DNA from: Ctenosaura bakeri
Lineage: Eukaryota > Chordata > Lepidosauria > Squamata > Iguanidae
Direction: 5' to 3'
Length of the DNA stretch: 64,000 nucleotides
Assembly: GCA_948474755.1 (NCBI GenBank)
Contig: CAOLHI010000968.1
Span: forward strand, 248,001 to 312,000
Shown: positions 33,956 to 47,650 of the stretch, piece by piece
Layout: each line of letters opens with the position of its first letter
Position numbering within the stretch: position 1 is the first letter of the stretch
The notes under the pieces: model-generated
Seen by the model: only the letters and a program-made list of their open reading frames with translations
What the model was told of the DNA's origin: nothing
Database searches by the model: none
Program-made: the position numbers and the translations under genes

Positions 33956-36900
33956 TCCTAAGATACATAGATTTCAGGATATTTACCAACTATCCTTTCA
34001 TCAGAAGTTTTGTTGTTTGAATTTTCATGAGAGGAATATGTCAAATGTAAATAAATGTCTACTGCTGAACAGCTGCTTGTCTTATTTTTGAAGTACTAAC
34101 CTGTTCCGCTGATGAGTTCTAAAAGAAATTAACTGCAGGAAGGGAGTCCTGTTTATAATTACACACCTGTGGATTCTATTAACGCTAACTGTTAGCTGTC
34201 ATATAATGCTGAGTCAGCTTTTCTCAAACGTGAATCCCAAAAACTTATTTTCTACTATCATCCCTTTAAAAAACCTCTTTTCCCCCTTTCCCTACTCAAC
34301 TCCTGTTTATTGCTGGTCATATATTTTCTCTCATTTTTCTATTTTACCAATAAAAATACTGCCTTTATCTAAAAATCTTCTAGATTGGCGTAATAATGCA
34401 CATTCAGAACCACCCAATGCAAACTCAAAACAATTTCTTGATTCAGTGAAGTGTTCTGATATAAGAAATGTGGGTACAAGAACTGGAAGGACACCATGTC
34501 CAGAGAGATTGAAGAGTTCACTTTCTTGCCTCAGGAGCATACAGTACTCACTTCAACAAGCTCAACTTTAAAGCCTATAATTAAATACTTGGTAGATGAG
34601 GCTGGTAGTAGCTGAAACGACACTGATATTTAGCCAAGAGAGACAAGAAGACCTTGTATAAAATTGAACTTGGAAGCTCTATAGTGCGGTCATTCCCTAC
34701 CTTTCATATTTTAAGTCCCACCTGTCACTCTGTCAGATAGCTTGGGTTCCATCATGACTGAAACGAAAAAAACAATGTTTCCAAAAAAAGAGATTTATTT
34801 GTTTACAGATGTATTGTATTTATCATTATCTAATGATAAAATCAGATAAAATATTAACAATAAGTTATAAGGAGATGAAAAACTGTAGTAGTTTTGTTAG
34901 GAGTAAATATAACCAAACAAAAAAGTAATTGCACAATTGTAATAATGCTGCTGAGCATAAATTTTACCTCTATGAAAATTGTAAAATGCTAAGAATATAA
35001 ATGTATAAAATTGCAATAGTATTAGTGTGATTTTTCAACATGTATTTATTTATTTATGCTGTGCCTAGAATACCTGTGTCCCACCTAGAATATTTCTATG
35101 GCACACTGACCTTAAACAGAATTTTGCAAAGGCTAGTTGGTTTGAGCCGAATTTGACTTTCAAAAAATGTGTGGACAAAGTAGTTGTAAAGCATCAATGT
35201 GTCAATACGTGTGAAAACAACTTTCTTTTCATATCAAGATATTTTCCTTTTTTAGAGAAGTACTTGAGTAAGGAAAGAGAATTCTACACTAAGAAGAAGT
35301 GGAGTCACTGCAGGGATATCTTGAGGGATAACTTCAGCCTGGATTTTGAGTGGAAACAGTAGGGAATATGAAGCTAAGATGGGCAGATGAAAATAAATGC
35401 TGCCAACTGAGTTATAAACTGAGTAGGAAGAAAAGGACTAGCAGCTTGAGGTCTGCCTGGAAGAGGCGGGAGTTTGAGAACTAGGAGGAACAGAGTAATC
35501 ATGGGTGCTGAGCAAACATCTTGGAATTGCTTTAATTGAAAGCAGAGAAGACTCAGGAGGAACACAAAGCCATCATACCCAGCATGGTTCATCTTCTCCC
35601 AGGATATCGAAGGAATGACAGGATTTAAATTTGAAGGAAACAGCACGTACTGATTTCTAGAACCTTGATGAGGAGCATTTAGTTTGGGTTCAGATTTGTG
35701 GGGAAATAATGTAATGATATGGACAGTTAAAACTTGAGGAAGTCAAAGTTTATTAACACTTGGACCTAGGAAGAGGTTTAAGACCAAGGAGTACTACAGA
35801 TTGGTATTTACGCCTAATTTTGAACCGTGGAATGGAGGTACCAGAAGTTCCAATCCAAGAGGCTGTGCTTGGCATCACGAAACTGGAAGACCTTTATGCT
35901 GGTTTCCTAAAAGATTACAAGAGTTCATGATATAAGAACTGAACATAGGAGATCACATTGCCACTGTTTGGGAATATTATCTCTTCCAAAAAATATAGCC
36001 ATTGATTTTGTGTGATCATTTTCTTGATCCATTCACAACTGGGGGGGGAAACACATCAAGAGTTGCCTCTGCATTTTTGCCTGCTAAATTTCCCTGGATT
36101 TTCAGGTTTAAAATTCACAAATCTTTTTACTAAAGACTTTTACTAGAACTTTTACTAGAACCTGTCTGCTTTTATTTCTGACTTTTTTTTTTCAATTTCA
36201 AAATGAATTTTGCACAATTAATCAACATCAAAAAGCCAATGAGTCTTTTTAAAAAGACAAATCCATAACACTTGTCTTCTCAGAAATTTACAGGTACCAT
36301 GCCTCAGGACTCCGGGTGCAAGTGTTCACCAGGAACATGAATTTCCCTGCAGGAAGGACAGAATCTGCTCAGGTAAGCAGGCAAGAGAGGGATTCATTAG
36401 GGAAGAGAAAAAGCATATATCCAAGTCTGAAACCTAAACTTCCTCTTTCCTTCTAATCCAAAGCACTCAAATACCATCGGTTGCAGAATGTCTCCCATTC
36501 ACTACTGTATTATTTTACTTGTTTCACAACTCTCCCTTTCTGCTGCCATCCATAGATCATTGAGTAAGTATTCCTTGTGCAGAAAGGAGGGACAACAGTG
36601 CCTCAAATTCAGGCAAAACTCCACAGTGTGCATATGGAAACAAGCTTTTTTGGTGAACTTTAGATATTCTATTCTAATATTTGCTTCTGGTGACCAAAGA
36701 CTCATAACTCATTTCTCTTCCTTGCAGAATATAGGTGGACAAGGACAAAGAAGAAGTGGAGACACAGATCCCAGTTCAACTTTCTTGAATGTATGGACAA
36801 GCATTGTTCCAGTAATTGCACATGTAATGGAAGAGTACCTACAGTGTTTTATTCACTCAGGAACTCCTAACTATGGATTATTATTTTGATCACATCAGCT

Positions 36901-37699
36901 GTGTGCTCCAGCAGAGTTCTGCAGTCAGAGTTGACCTCTTTAGTCTACTGGTTTACCTCCACCATGGAATGCAACTCCACCGTTTCTCCTAGACCTTACA
37001 GTATCACTATCTGTGGTGGTCTTCTGAGGTGACTGAAAGGTATGGAGTTATGGGTTACTCTTATTTCAGTGGTTCTACTCTTTAGGACAATTTCAAAAAG
37101 TGATAGTGTCATTTCTACTTAATGGCATGACACAAACCCACTCCTTTGAACCTTCAACTCTTCCAGTCATTCAGGATAGCTCCCCTTTCAGACATCCACG
37201 CATACACACAGCACCAAAACACAAGATCTACTCATTTCTCTCTGAATTACTTGTCCCCAATAAATACAGTGCCTACCTATCATCTCTGGAGACTTCCCCA
37301 ATCCCTCCAGCTGGTCCTCAGTACTCCCAAGTGTAGCTTTTGTTTTTGTTTCTATGCTCCCTTGGAGGAGTGTGGCAGATAGCTGGGAAGCAATAGACCT
37401 CTGATATCCAGAATCCTTGCCATTCCTTTCTCTGTTGAAGAATGCTCTTGGTCCATATGGAGCACATAGCCATGTTTGTGAGGGACAGGTGGGGAAGAAG
37501 CCACAGAATTTGTAAAACTTAGGTTGAGCAGGGGCCCTCAGTGAGCACCAAAAGAAATATCCATTGATACTGTACTGTCTTGATGACCAGGTTACATAAA
37601 TCCACTGTATGAGGTTTCACCCAGAGGTATGGGCTGATGCATGTCATCAGTGTGTAGATGGCATTTTGCTCATCCTCTCAGTTCTTCACAGTAGTGGCT
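33956..37699. other. Intron, nothing recognised
   Basis: About 3.7 kb without recognisable exons. The open frames at 34206-34571 (121 codons) and 36488-36889 (133 codons) lack domains and are overlapped by open frames on the other strand. A TATTTATTTATTTATG run at 35043 may be an old tail. Confidence 0.5.
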
Positions 37700-38085
37700 A
37701 TTTCTGGCACTGGCTTTCCATCCATCCTGTTTATTTACCAGGATGGATACTGCCCTGCTATCTTTATGGGGCAGTCTTTAAATGTAGAGACCGTAAATTT
37801 AAAAATGATTCAAAATGTGGCCAAATAATTATCTGGAGCACAGAGTGTACTGCTCCAAACCAATTTCAACTGAATTGACTGTTTCTAGACACAATTTAAA
37901 ATATTTCTTTTAGCCTTTAAAGCCATAAACAGTTTGAGGGAGGTCCGAGGGGGTATCTTCTCTGGCATTCCAGTTCAGGTGAACATCTAAGCAGCTATCC
38001 TTATGATCTTGATTCTTGTCTTTATATGAGACAAAATGGGTAGATATCTGTGACAGAGCCTTTTCAGTGAAAACGGTGGTTTTCT
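37700..38085 (+). mobile_element. L2-type LINE fragment
   Basis: AAATGATTCAAAATGTGGCC, CAATTTAAAATATTTCTTTT, AGCCTTTAAAGCCATAAACA and GTTTGAGGGAGGTCCG follow the C-terminal ORF2 order (vQNVa...QFKil..vYKAin.lg). Degraded. Confidence 0.6.
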
Positions 38086-38623
38086 GAAGATTTGTTGTGC
38101 ATCTTCTCTTGTAGCATTCAGATCTTGTTGAAGTTTAATAAGTCTTTGGTATTACTGAAGACAAATATAACAATCCACACCTGACAAAGTGGGTTGTACA
38201 CATGAAAGCTTGTTCTTTAATAAATCTGTTAGTTTTAAAAGTGTCACATGGCTCTTTATTGTTTTATCGAAGACTTGTTTCATTTCTGCATGATTTTGGT
38301 TTTCTGTTATCACACTGCACTTGGCTTTTGATTTTTTTCTTCTCACTTGCTGTTTCCACTTGCTTTTCCCCCCCTTTATTTGATTGTTTTTCATTTCTGC
38401 TTTTTCTTTTAAGGCAGCCCTAACAAGCAGTCTTACAATAGAAATGTTAAAAGCAGTACAATAATAGAATACTTAGTGTGCAGTAAGAACAGTACCAGGT
38501 GAACTTATATTTAGCCAGCTGGCATTAAAATCAGAGAGAAGCTTAGTAGGATGAAGAACTTTAGGCCACAAGAGAACTTTAAAAGGCCATAAAGACCACA
38601 AAAGTGGGGACCAAGTGGAAATG

Positions 38624-38852
38624 GTTGTTGTGTGTCTTCAAGTCATTTCTGACTTATGGGGACCCTAAGGCAAAACTATCACAGGGTTTTTGTGGCAAGA
38701 TTTGTTCAGAGGGAGATTTGCCTTTGCCTCTCATTGTGGATGTGAGAGTGTGACTTGCCCAAGGAAACCCAGTAGGTTTCCATGTCTGAGTGGGGATCCC
38801 TGGTCCCCAAAGTGGTAATTCAGCACTCAAACCACTACACCACACTGGCTCT
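38624..38852 (-). mobile_element. CORE/MIR-like tRNA SINE, minus, full length
   Basis: GGTTGTTGTGTGTCTTCAAG, GGCAAGATTTGTTCAGAGGG, GTGACTTGCCCAAGG (CORE) and AAACCACTACACCACACTGG. This is one of the two full-length copies here with the middle section retained. Confidence 0.93.
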
Positions 38853-38934
38853 CTCAAGTGAAATTGAGGGAGCAGATATTTCAAGACTGGGCTACTATTC
38901 AAACTGCCCTGTCTTAGATACCTATTAACCTAAT

Positions 38935-39180
38935 CACTTTAGCAGCAGGCCAGAAAGCATGGTCTGTGAGACTGTTCTCTAAGACCCAGGATGGGTTGTA
39001 CCTGTATAAGCTATCCTTCAAATAATCTGTTCCCATACCATTCAGACCTTTAAAGGTGAGTCCCATCACTTTATGTTGAGCATTGAAAGAATGATTAAAC
39101 ACTGCAACTGATACCAAATTAGTGTAATGAGACCAAACCACATAGCCCCTGCAAGCATTCCGCTGCACTACTGAATCACT
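38935..39180 (-). mobile_element. Possible L2-type LINE 3' region, antisense
   Basis: TTCAGACCTTTAAAGGTGAG and CACTTTATGTTGAGCATTGA recall the antisense of the LINE segment 'cactttgaattgtgcccag'. Diverged and uncertain. Confidence 0.35.
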
Positions 39181-42100
39181 GATTTTGTTCTGTGATGATT
39201 GGATATCTTTTCTATTTCAGTTGTTCTGTTGCACTTCAAATTTTTAAAGCTCCATTACCATTTTGCCTAACTTAGAAAACAGGATGAAATAGCAAATACA
39301 AACTAACCTAATGATTACCTGCCACTAGATCTGTCTGCTGCAACTGTTACCCGTTATTCGTCAACATCTAATATTCCTCTTATGTCTCCACAGGGAAGCA
39401 GGCAGCCTTTCCATGTGCTTAGCCAGTGCCATGAAGACCACAAAAGAAGCCTACAGCTATAGTTACATGAGAAACCAACTTCACTTCCATGGGACTGCCT
39501 TCTACCTTCATATTCTCTTGCCTCTTGTGACATTCCAGATCATGTGACTGATAATAATATAATGGGTCCAATTCTGCCCAGTATGCAACTGGTACTCTAC
39601 CCAACTCTAGTCAGTATGGAACTGTCATGACTGAAGAAGACTGTACTCATTACTGTTTGGCATTTAGCTTTCAAAGCCACAGGATCTTACAAGATCAAAG
39701 TCAATGGCAACCACATTTTTTCTGTGATGCTAATAGAACTCCTTCTACAATTCATTAAAGCTATGGCTGTTTCTAGAGTGTCTCTGTTTTCATGAAGGCA
39801 AATGAGATGTCACTATAATGGGGTGTATGTTTTGAAGGGGTGTGAGCTATAGGTTCTCTATGACTGCACACCACAATGATCAAGGGTGTTCATCTTGCTT
39901 GTGGCTCTGCTACAGCAGTATGAGCAAGGTTGAAGAAACAGACCCAGGAGTTAAATGTTTTCCTGGTCTCCCGCCCCTTACTCCCTGAGTGCTGCTACTG
40001 TGTTTAATTACAACAAACATTGTCTGGGAACACTGACAGTTATCAAAATGAACATCCATGGTGTGATTGGAAGGGATGAATGGAACTTGCCAAAACTATA
40101 AAGGTATTGTGGACCATGACTGTAGCAAGCCTAGGTCTGTTGGTCCATATGCTGTTCACTCGGATTGATTCTCACACTTAACTTCTGAGTGCCTATATGG
40201 TGAATCTCTTAAAACATTTTTCCTTAGAGTTCACAGCCAACTATCATATCTGGGATTTTCTGTTTGCTGTGTTTTCCCAAGGAGCTAACTTCCTTCTTCA
40301 GGGATGAGTAACTACCTGAGCTCTGTTGGGCTCACATGTATCCCCATTTCTCAGAGGACAACACCTCCCGCACACCATTGCTCTTCATATTTCTAAAAAT
40401 TTATTTTATTTTTCACTCAGAATGCCCCCCCCGTACTCTCTAGGGGTCATGGTAGGCAATGTTGCCTTGTTTTTGCACCGTCCAGGACAGGACTTTTGTC
40501 AAATTAGGAAGTAAACTGCAAATTACTTCCACTTTTAGCCTTCCCCTCCCAAGCCTAAAGCACCCTGGGGAACGTCACCCTAATTGAGATTATGGGGGCT
40601 TTGGGGGAAAAGTATGTGTGGTTGAGGAGATCAGAATAGCCTTTGGAGCCACATTTGCCCCACTCTGGCTCCCAGAAAGATATGTCTAGGTATGTCAACA
40701 TTTTGGTTCTTACAAGATTTACTGGTGTTCCTTCTGTAATGAGAAGAGTTTTGCTTTGCATGAAATGGGAAGCTTGCATCATAACCTTGATGCCTCCCTC
40801 ACATTCCATATGGTATTATTGTTGCCAGGAGGGCCACTAGTCTTTTTCTTGCCAACCTCCAGTCTCTCCCGCACCATCTGCTACGAGATGGTGCTATGTC
40901 TTGTTGTGCTTTCCATGTAAAATGCAGTATCATGAAGTTGTGTAGCCATCTATGTATGTGGATTGCCTTTCTAATATTTCCGTTCATGTAAGCCACCATG
41001 GAATTTTCTATTGAAATATGACATAGGAATCTTTACAGTGATAATAATAACAATGTCAATACACAGTGTTGGACTTAGTGGATGGCAGTATTGTTTTCAG
41101 AAATTCTGAAATTCTGTCCAGAAATTCTGTCCAAGAGTCTGATGAAGTTTTTCACAGAGGAAGGGACCGCTGTATTGTGCTGGTGACTATATTGCAGGTT
41201 GAAAATAGGACTGCAGCTGGTGTTTTAACACCAGTATCCACTGTGATCTAATGAGGTTTAGGGACTCTACCATTGCCCTGTAAGACACTTGCAGGAAGAT
41301 ATCTATAAATTAGATCTCTTTTCTAAAATGACTCAGCAATGCAAAAGAACAACATACCACAGAACATGGAGGTAATCACAGAGACAAGACCCTGTTATAA
41401 CTTCAAATGCTGACTCTCTGTCTCCAGAACTGTTCTGGCAAAACTGTTGCAGGACTTAGCAATTTTGCTTAAAATATCAGGAATTCATTCATTTGCATAT
41501 TTTCTAATGTGATATACACCATTCTCTCTCAGTAGCATCTCTTTGCATTCTACGTTACAGGACAGTCTCTTCTCAAAAGAATCAACAGACAAAAATCGAA
41601 CATCAGAAATGGCAATGCTGAATAATAACAGCTTAAATACTGTTATCTATTGATGGAAGTATAAAATATATAAAAGCCCAGAAACATCTATGTTATTTAT
41701 GGATAAATCTCTTTGGGTGAATGCAAACACTAGGTAAATGCTTTTCTCCCCCAACTGAGAACTGAAGTCTGACCTGGCTTTGCTAGCTCTGTACCACCCC
41801 TGAAAGGAATGATTTAGCAACAGCCTTAGAAGAACAGTCTTCACTGCAGCTTTAGTCTCCTGTTTCCCTCACCCAGTCAGAGAAGAGGAGCAGTAACAAG
41901 TCATGGTATTGATTCCACAAACTTCTTGGTCTTGCCAACAACTTCCTTTCTCTTCTGAGGGAAAGAAGCTTTGCCTGTGGTCCCAGAGCCTAAATAAGTC
42001 AATCCAGTAACCTCAGAGTTGGCCTTCAAGCTGCTGATTCCCTATCTGTGCTGTATTTGTAGATTACAGTCTTGTGAGCTTTCTACCTTTTGCAGCTAAA

Positions 42101-43389
42101 AGAATTCTCATGATAACTTGTAACAGCAAAGGCTCCAGCATCTTTAAAAGTCTAAATGCTTGACTTATAGAAAGGGTGAATACATACTGTGTGTGCATGC
42201 TAATCCTAATTTTTTCCCCTGTTCAAGATACTGTAATATGTCAGGAACATATACGTACCCTCCAGCTGTCTTGATTAGGCTGTCCTGGTTAATCCTCTGT
42301 TGTTCCAATTTTTCATATGCTTTTAAAATGTCCCAGTTTCTTTCTTTCCCTTTCCCTTTTTGTCCTCAGCTTACTTACATTGGTGCAACCCGAGTTCAAA
42401 GTGCAAAAGTAGTTTGCACTCAACTCAGCAGAGGAAAGAGGAGAGCAAGAGGTGGAATTTTGCCTTCCCAGTAGGCTCAGGCAAAACCAAACTCTTGCTC
42501 CCTCAAATAGCTTGTGTATTCTTTCTCATTAATAACTTTTGTCATCTTGACCACATTCTGATGTTGCTTGGTTCCATGAGTCCAAGTTTATATCTGTGAA
42601 ATGTTGGAAGGTATGTACAGTGCAAGTCTCTTTGTCCCACTGATATTCAGCTCCCCTCAATATTCCATAACTCTTGCAAGTGGCAATTATGCTTAGTGCC
42701 TGTCAGGCCATTTAGGAGGTATGTCTCTCTTAGCTTGCAACCTAATATTTTACAGCATACCTGGGGAGCATGCTAAGTATGCCACCCCATTTTCTGGGCT
42801 TACCATTAATATGTATGTCAGGTAAAAGTATTCATCTCTCCTGAAATGCTCTTCTACCTTAGATTTAGACTGTGGACAGGCTGTCAAGCCGCTTAATTAT
42901 TGCACATCTTCCTCTCTGGCAATGTCATTTATGTCACTGCTGACCTCCTTTAGTGAAGACTGAAGCAGATATCACTCAGCCTGTTCTGTATCTTTTGTAA
43001 GTTTGTGCAATATTCTGAAGGACCATGAGGCAGAAAGTATGCTAAAGAAAACCAGATCTGACTCTGTACAGTGTCTTTGTGCAAGACAAACTGGGAAGAT
43101 GAAGTGGACCACCTTGTGTCCCATTATGACAGGCCATAAATCATTCTCCCATTCGCTCGCTCTCTCTTTCCCTGATGTGGTTAGTGACTTTGTTTATGCC
43201 ACTATAATTGTGCCATCTCTGCAGTAGAGGGAGGGTATCCACAGAGTCAGGTCTGCAGAAGTATGAAATGCTTTTGCTGGAAAAAATAGAGTAGCATGAG
43301 GAACCAAGAACAGTTTGACTGAAAACTTGAGGCATGCTGGCTAAACAATGGGAGAAGGAGATGGAAAACTGAGTGAAGATGAGAATGGA
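39181..43389. other. Intron, nothing recognised
   Basis: About 4.2 kb with no recognised exon, repeat family or RNA gene. AGAAATTCTGAAATTCTGTCC is duplicated in tandem near 41098-41128. Remaining short frames look random. Confidence 0.5.
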
Positions 43390-44575
43390 ATAGAGTATTC
43401 TATTATTTTTTTATTATAGCTTATAACAGTACAATAAAAGATATATGAAGTAAAGAAAGGGGAAAAAAAGAAAGAATAAAGAAAAAGAAAAGAGTAAAAA
43501 CATTGACTTCTGATCTTCTTAGCAGTTATATAAACAAACACATTATTTATACCTTACTCACTAATATTAAGATCACTTCCCTTCTTCCCATAATCAGACC
43601 TTACTAATCATCAAACCTCAAAATTAATATTTCATTTTCTTTTCTTTCCCTTGAAAAGTCAATAAGGGGTTCCCATTATTTAAGAAAAGTCACTAATGAC
43701 CTTTCTCTGATCAAGTAAGTCAATTTATCCATTTCCACCAGATCCATCAGTTTCAACAACCATGCTTCCATAGTAGGTAATTCTGAATTCTTCCATACTT
43801 GTACATATAACAAGCTTACTGCTATGGCCATATATTGAAATAATCTTTCCTAGGTCTTCTCCAGTTCTACATCCAACAGTCTCTGACAGCAAACCAAAAT
43901 CCTTAAATTCTCCCATCAACTGTTCTATATGTTCCAGTGGGTTTTCTAAAACTATCACTAAAGCATCCGAAATGCCTTTAAGTTATATGCCTCTTTTAAA
44001 ATCTTTATTCCTGTAGTTCTCTTCTCTTCTCTTCTCTCTCTATTTACTAATTCTAAAACCAAAATAAACAAAGATGGAGACAGCAGACATCCTTGTTTTG
44101 TGCCTTTCTGGATCTCACAACACCTTGTTATTTCTCTGTTAATGATTGTTGTGTAAAGTATAAATCAGTTTAATCCAGTCAATAAAGTTATTTTCAAAGT
44201 TCATATCCTCTAAAATTCTAAACAAAAAAGTCCAATTTAAATTGTCAAAACGCTGACCTCCATCTAAAATGATTGATGCAGCTTGTTTCTCATTATCCTA
44301 TTATAAATACAAGATGTCTAACACATTTCTAACATTATCTCTTAGTTTTCTTTTAGGTAAAAATCCTCATTGTTCCCCATGAATAAATTCCTGTAAAATT
44401 TTCTTCAGCCTTTCCACTAAGAAAATTATAAACAACTTATGATCATTATGCAATAATGATATTGGGTATAATTTTTTGGTAATGTCAAGTCTTGATCTTC
44501 TTTAGGTATTACTGCTATATTAGCCTTTGTCCAACTGAATACTTCCAAATGGCACATTCTAAAAGAAGGTGCAGA
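43390..44575 (-). mobile_element. L1-clade LINE fragment, reverse transcriptase to C-terminus
   Basis: On the minus strand: ANIAVIPKEDQDLTLPKNY (44535-44480), an RT active region replaced or lost, then KGTKQGCLLSPSLFILVLE in decayed form near 44100-44040, and a C-terminal segment with GSMVVETDGSG near 43745 (normal: 'W..K..EL.EMDKLT'). A break near 43990 indicates an internal deletion. Antisense to the host gene. Confidence 0.8.
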
Positions 44576-44583
44576 CTTATGGT

Positions 44584-44796
44584 GTGTGTATATGTGCCAT
44601 CAAGTGGCCTGTTGACCTATGGCAACACCATGAATTTCATAGGGTTTTCTAAGGCAAGAATACACAGAGGTGGTCTTTTTCTGAAGTATAGTCTATATAA
44701 CTTGATATTCCTCAGTGGTTCCCCCTTGAAATAGTAAGCAGCTTTGACTCTGTTTAGCTTTCAAGATCCAATGGGATCTCGTGACTTCAAGGTATG
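44584..44796 (-). mobile_element. 5S rRNA-headed SINE, minus
   Basis: The plus-strand left part (TATGTGCCATCAAGTGGCCT, GACCTATGGCAACACCATGA) is the RTE/Bov-B-like tail. The right part (about 44686-44794, with TTTAGCTTTCAAGATCCAAT and GGGATCTCGTGAC) is the reverse complement of the 5S rRNA internal promoter region. Diverged. It adjoins the L1 fragment. Confidence 0.75.
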
Positions 44797-45924
44797 AATT
44801 TAACAAAAGTATTTGCTGTAACATTGCTTGCTAATTTTATTCTTCTGTTTTGTTTATTTTCATGATTAAGTGATAGTCTTGATAAAACAATATATTCTCC
44901 TACTCATGCTACTTTCTTAATACTTTCTTAGTAGTGTCTTCATAGTTGTATATGGTTATATTTTGACTTCCAAAATCTTTACTACTCTTGATTTGACAGA
45001 TATCAGCATACCTGCCTGCAAAAGACATGAAAACACAACGTATAGACATATAAAATATTTACACTTGATACTGGCCCTTCTGGCAAACAAGCAAACATAA
45101 AAACCTGAGCCTCTCTTTTAAAATGAAAGATTTCAGCTCCAAATAACTTTCTAGCATATCATTTAAGTGTTATATACAAAACTATTCCTGTCTTTATTCA
45201 GAAAAGAAGAAAAATCAGATTAAGATAAAGATAATCCAGTTATCTTCCAGAAATTTGATGACAGCATGGTATATTTTGAAGGACATTTCTGTCTCTTGCA
45301 GAAACAAATGTAAAGACTCTTCCTATTGCACTGACCTTCATTTAATTATAAACTTTAAAATTATTAAACTGGTTAGGCTTTCAGTTCAGCATTTCTTACT
45401 TTCAAAATTACACTGTCAGTAGTTTCAAACAAATGTTATCCTTCTGTCCCTTTTTCATCTTATATAGCTATCAAAAATAGGAAATAGACAAATGCATAAT
45501 GCAGTGAATTTTGTGGAAATTATATACCCATTTTTTGCTACCTCAGTAGAGTAGCGTTTGGCATTAACATATGATTTCTCAGTATTCCTGTACAATAAAG
45601 TGATGATAATCAGTAAATAGCTTTTGGCAAATCTTCTCAAGTGAGTTTCAAGTTTGTTGGCATACATAATATTCTGATTGAAGATGAGGAAACACCTTGT
45701 GAAGACAAACCTAGTACCTTCTAAGTTAACTTTAGAAAGAAATCAATTTACATTTGTTGTTTCTTCTCATTACTTTTTATACTAAAACTGTGGGCTACCG
45801 CAATACAACAGAATGTCTCATGCACAAAATGTAAGTGTAAGAATGTTACCTGTAAAATAAGCTGATACAGTCCTAAGCTTAAAATAGTCAGAGAAATCAC
45901 TGCTGGAATTATTTGTGTCTTTGG
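44797..45924. other. Intron, nothing recognised
   Basis: AT-rich. It may include more of the neighbouring L1 copy, but no clear motif is visible. Confidence 0.4.
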
Positions 45925-46610
45925 GTTACACTTCCCAGTTAGACTACTGCAATGGACTCCATAAGTGGCTGCCCTTGAAGATGACCCAGAAGCTACAGCT
46001 AGTACAAAATGCAACAGCTAGATTGCTGACAAGAACACCACACAGAAACCTTATAACATTGGTTTTAAAGGAATTGCACTGTCTACCAATACGCTTCTGG
46101 TCTGGATTCAAGGTGTTGGCAATGACATGCAAAGCCCTAAACAGTCTAGGACTTTGATATCTGAAGGGGTGCCTCTCCACATATATGCCTGCCTGAGGTT
46201 TGGGATCTGCTGGAGGGGCCTTTCTCTGTGTCCCTTATGTCAAAGTAATACACTGTGGGGAGATGTGAGAGGGGATCTTTTCTGTTGTGGCATCCCAGTT
46301 GCGGAATACTCTTCCCTTAGAGGTCAAGTTGGCACCAACCCTGTTTTGATCCTGGTGACAAGCAGAAATATGTTGATTTACTAAAGATTTCAGAGTATGA
46401 CTGATTTCATCCCAGAGTGCCTTTAAACTATTTTAACTGTTTTCAAACACTAAATGGTTTAATCTGTTTTTAGGCATTACATTATTCTTACTGTTTTACA
46501 TTGTTTTAAACTGTTCCAATTCATGAAATAAAATTCATTTTACTGTAAAGCTGCCCTGAGATCCTCAGGTATAAGTGGGTTATATAAATAATAAAAACAA
46601 ATAAATGAAT
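45925..46610 (+). mobile_element. L2-type LINE, ORF2 end plus 3' UTR
   Basis: YTSQLDYCNGLHKWLPLKM (45925 on), then QKLQLVQNATARLLTRT and LKELHCLPIRFWSGFKVL, in a 77-codon open frame. This is the classical L2 'DYCN.L..GLP..l...lqliQNaAARll' region, fairly well kept. The 3' UTR ends with GCTGCCCTGAGATCCTCAGG, TATATAAATAATAAAAAC. Nearly complete 3' end, plus orientation. Confidence 0.9.
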
Positions 46611-46839
46611 CTTGTTATGTTAAATTTTTAAGTATATTTATTCTCTCTCTCTTTTTTTTTTTAATGAATATGCTTTTTGAGGGAGCTTACGTTAAAGTCA
46701 CTAGAGAAATCCAGGAAGAATAATCAACATGGGATACATCAAATGTGGCTGGATAGATTATCAATATATTTCTGCCCTAAAACATGTTTCTGGTCCTTCC
46801 AACATATATGGACAGTTCCATGACAAAGGACAATATATT

Positions 46840-47250
46840 CCATCCCCCCTCCCTGCCTCTGCCGTACAAACCTGCTGAGCGTGAGATCTTCAGAAGAAGC
46901 CCCTGTCTCAGTCCTGCCACTCTCACAACCACAGCTGGGGGAACACAAGAGGTGGCCTTCTCAGTGGCTGCTTCCAGACTCTGAATCTTTTTTACCATCA
47001 TTGTTATCCTGCAGCGAGCATGTGAAGAGTTGTTGCTGTTGATGCTGTTGTTGTCAGGCTTTGAAGAGCTGGTTCTTTAAATAAAAAAGGGCTTTTAATA
47101 GTGTTCTGTATCATTTTTATATCTTGTTTTTTTAATGGAAGCATTTTAAATGGTTTTCAATTCTGTGAGAGTTTTAATTACATTTTAACAATAATTTTTA
47201 ATGTGTTATTATCTCTATTCTAATTTTTGTGAGTTCTGAAGAAAAGGAGG
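46840..47250 (+). mobile_element. L2-type LINE 3' end
   Basis: AACCTGCTGAGCGTGAGATC, TTCAGAAGAAGCCCCTGTCT, GGCCTTCTCAGTGGCTGCTT, then T-rich UTR and GGGATATCAG. It resembles the end of the copy at 45925 but from another L2 subfamily. Confidence 0.7.
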
Positions 47251-47360
47251 GATATCAGATCAGATGCATTTATACTAGAAACCTGTACCAGTTTCCTTAG
47301 GAATAAAGATGCTTTGAATTCAATGAGCTTTACCTGTGAGATTAGTAATATTTTGTTGTT

Positions 47361-47391
47361 CCTCCTCCTCCTGCTGCTGCTGCTGCTGCTG
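47361..47391 (+). repeat. (CCT)4(GCT)7 trinucleotide repeat
   Basis: Uninterrupted CCTCCTCCTCCTG followed by CTG units to 47391. Intronic. Confidence 0.95.
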
Positions 47392-47529
47392 TTAACAATG
47401 ACAACAACTTATTACTAATCTCAGAAGTAAATCTCAAGGAAAATGATATAGGGTTAAAGCCTAAATGCATATGAGCTGAGGGGGAAAAATGAACAAAACA
47501 CAGCAAGAAATGGTGGTTTATCACAGGAG

Positions 47530-47650
47530 TGGGAATCCTGGAGCTCCCTGAATGTTGGATTGAAGTTCCTAGCATTCTTCACCACTGGCTATGCTGGCCA
47601 GGATTCATGGGACTTGCAGTCTGGTAACATCTGCGGGACCATAGTTTCTA
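47530..47650. repeat. Second copy of the ACTACAACTCCCAG-type repeat
   Basis: GGGAATCCTGGAGCTCCCTG, ACTGGCTATGCTGGCCAGGA, then GACTTGCAGTCTGGTAACAT: both arms of the family unit with the central GGCTATGCTGGCC. More diverged than the 8138 copy in the motif itself. Confidence 0.55.

Noticed and set aside
34206..34571. 121-codon frame on the plus strand
   Set aside because: Low-complexity Phe/Ser/Leu composition of AT-rich DNA, no motifs, and overlapped by an opposite frame.
36488..36889. 133-codon frame starting with a signal-peptide-like segment
   Set aside because: The hydrophobic start is short and no family is recognised; a minus-strand frame overlaps. Most likely chance.
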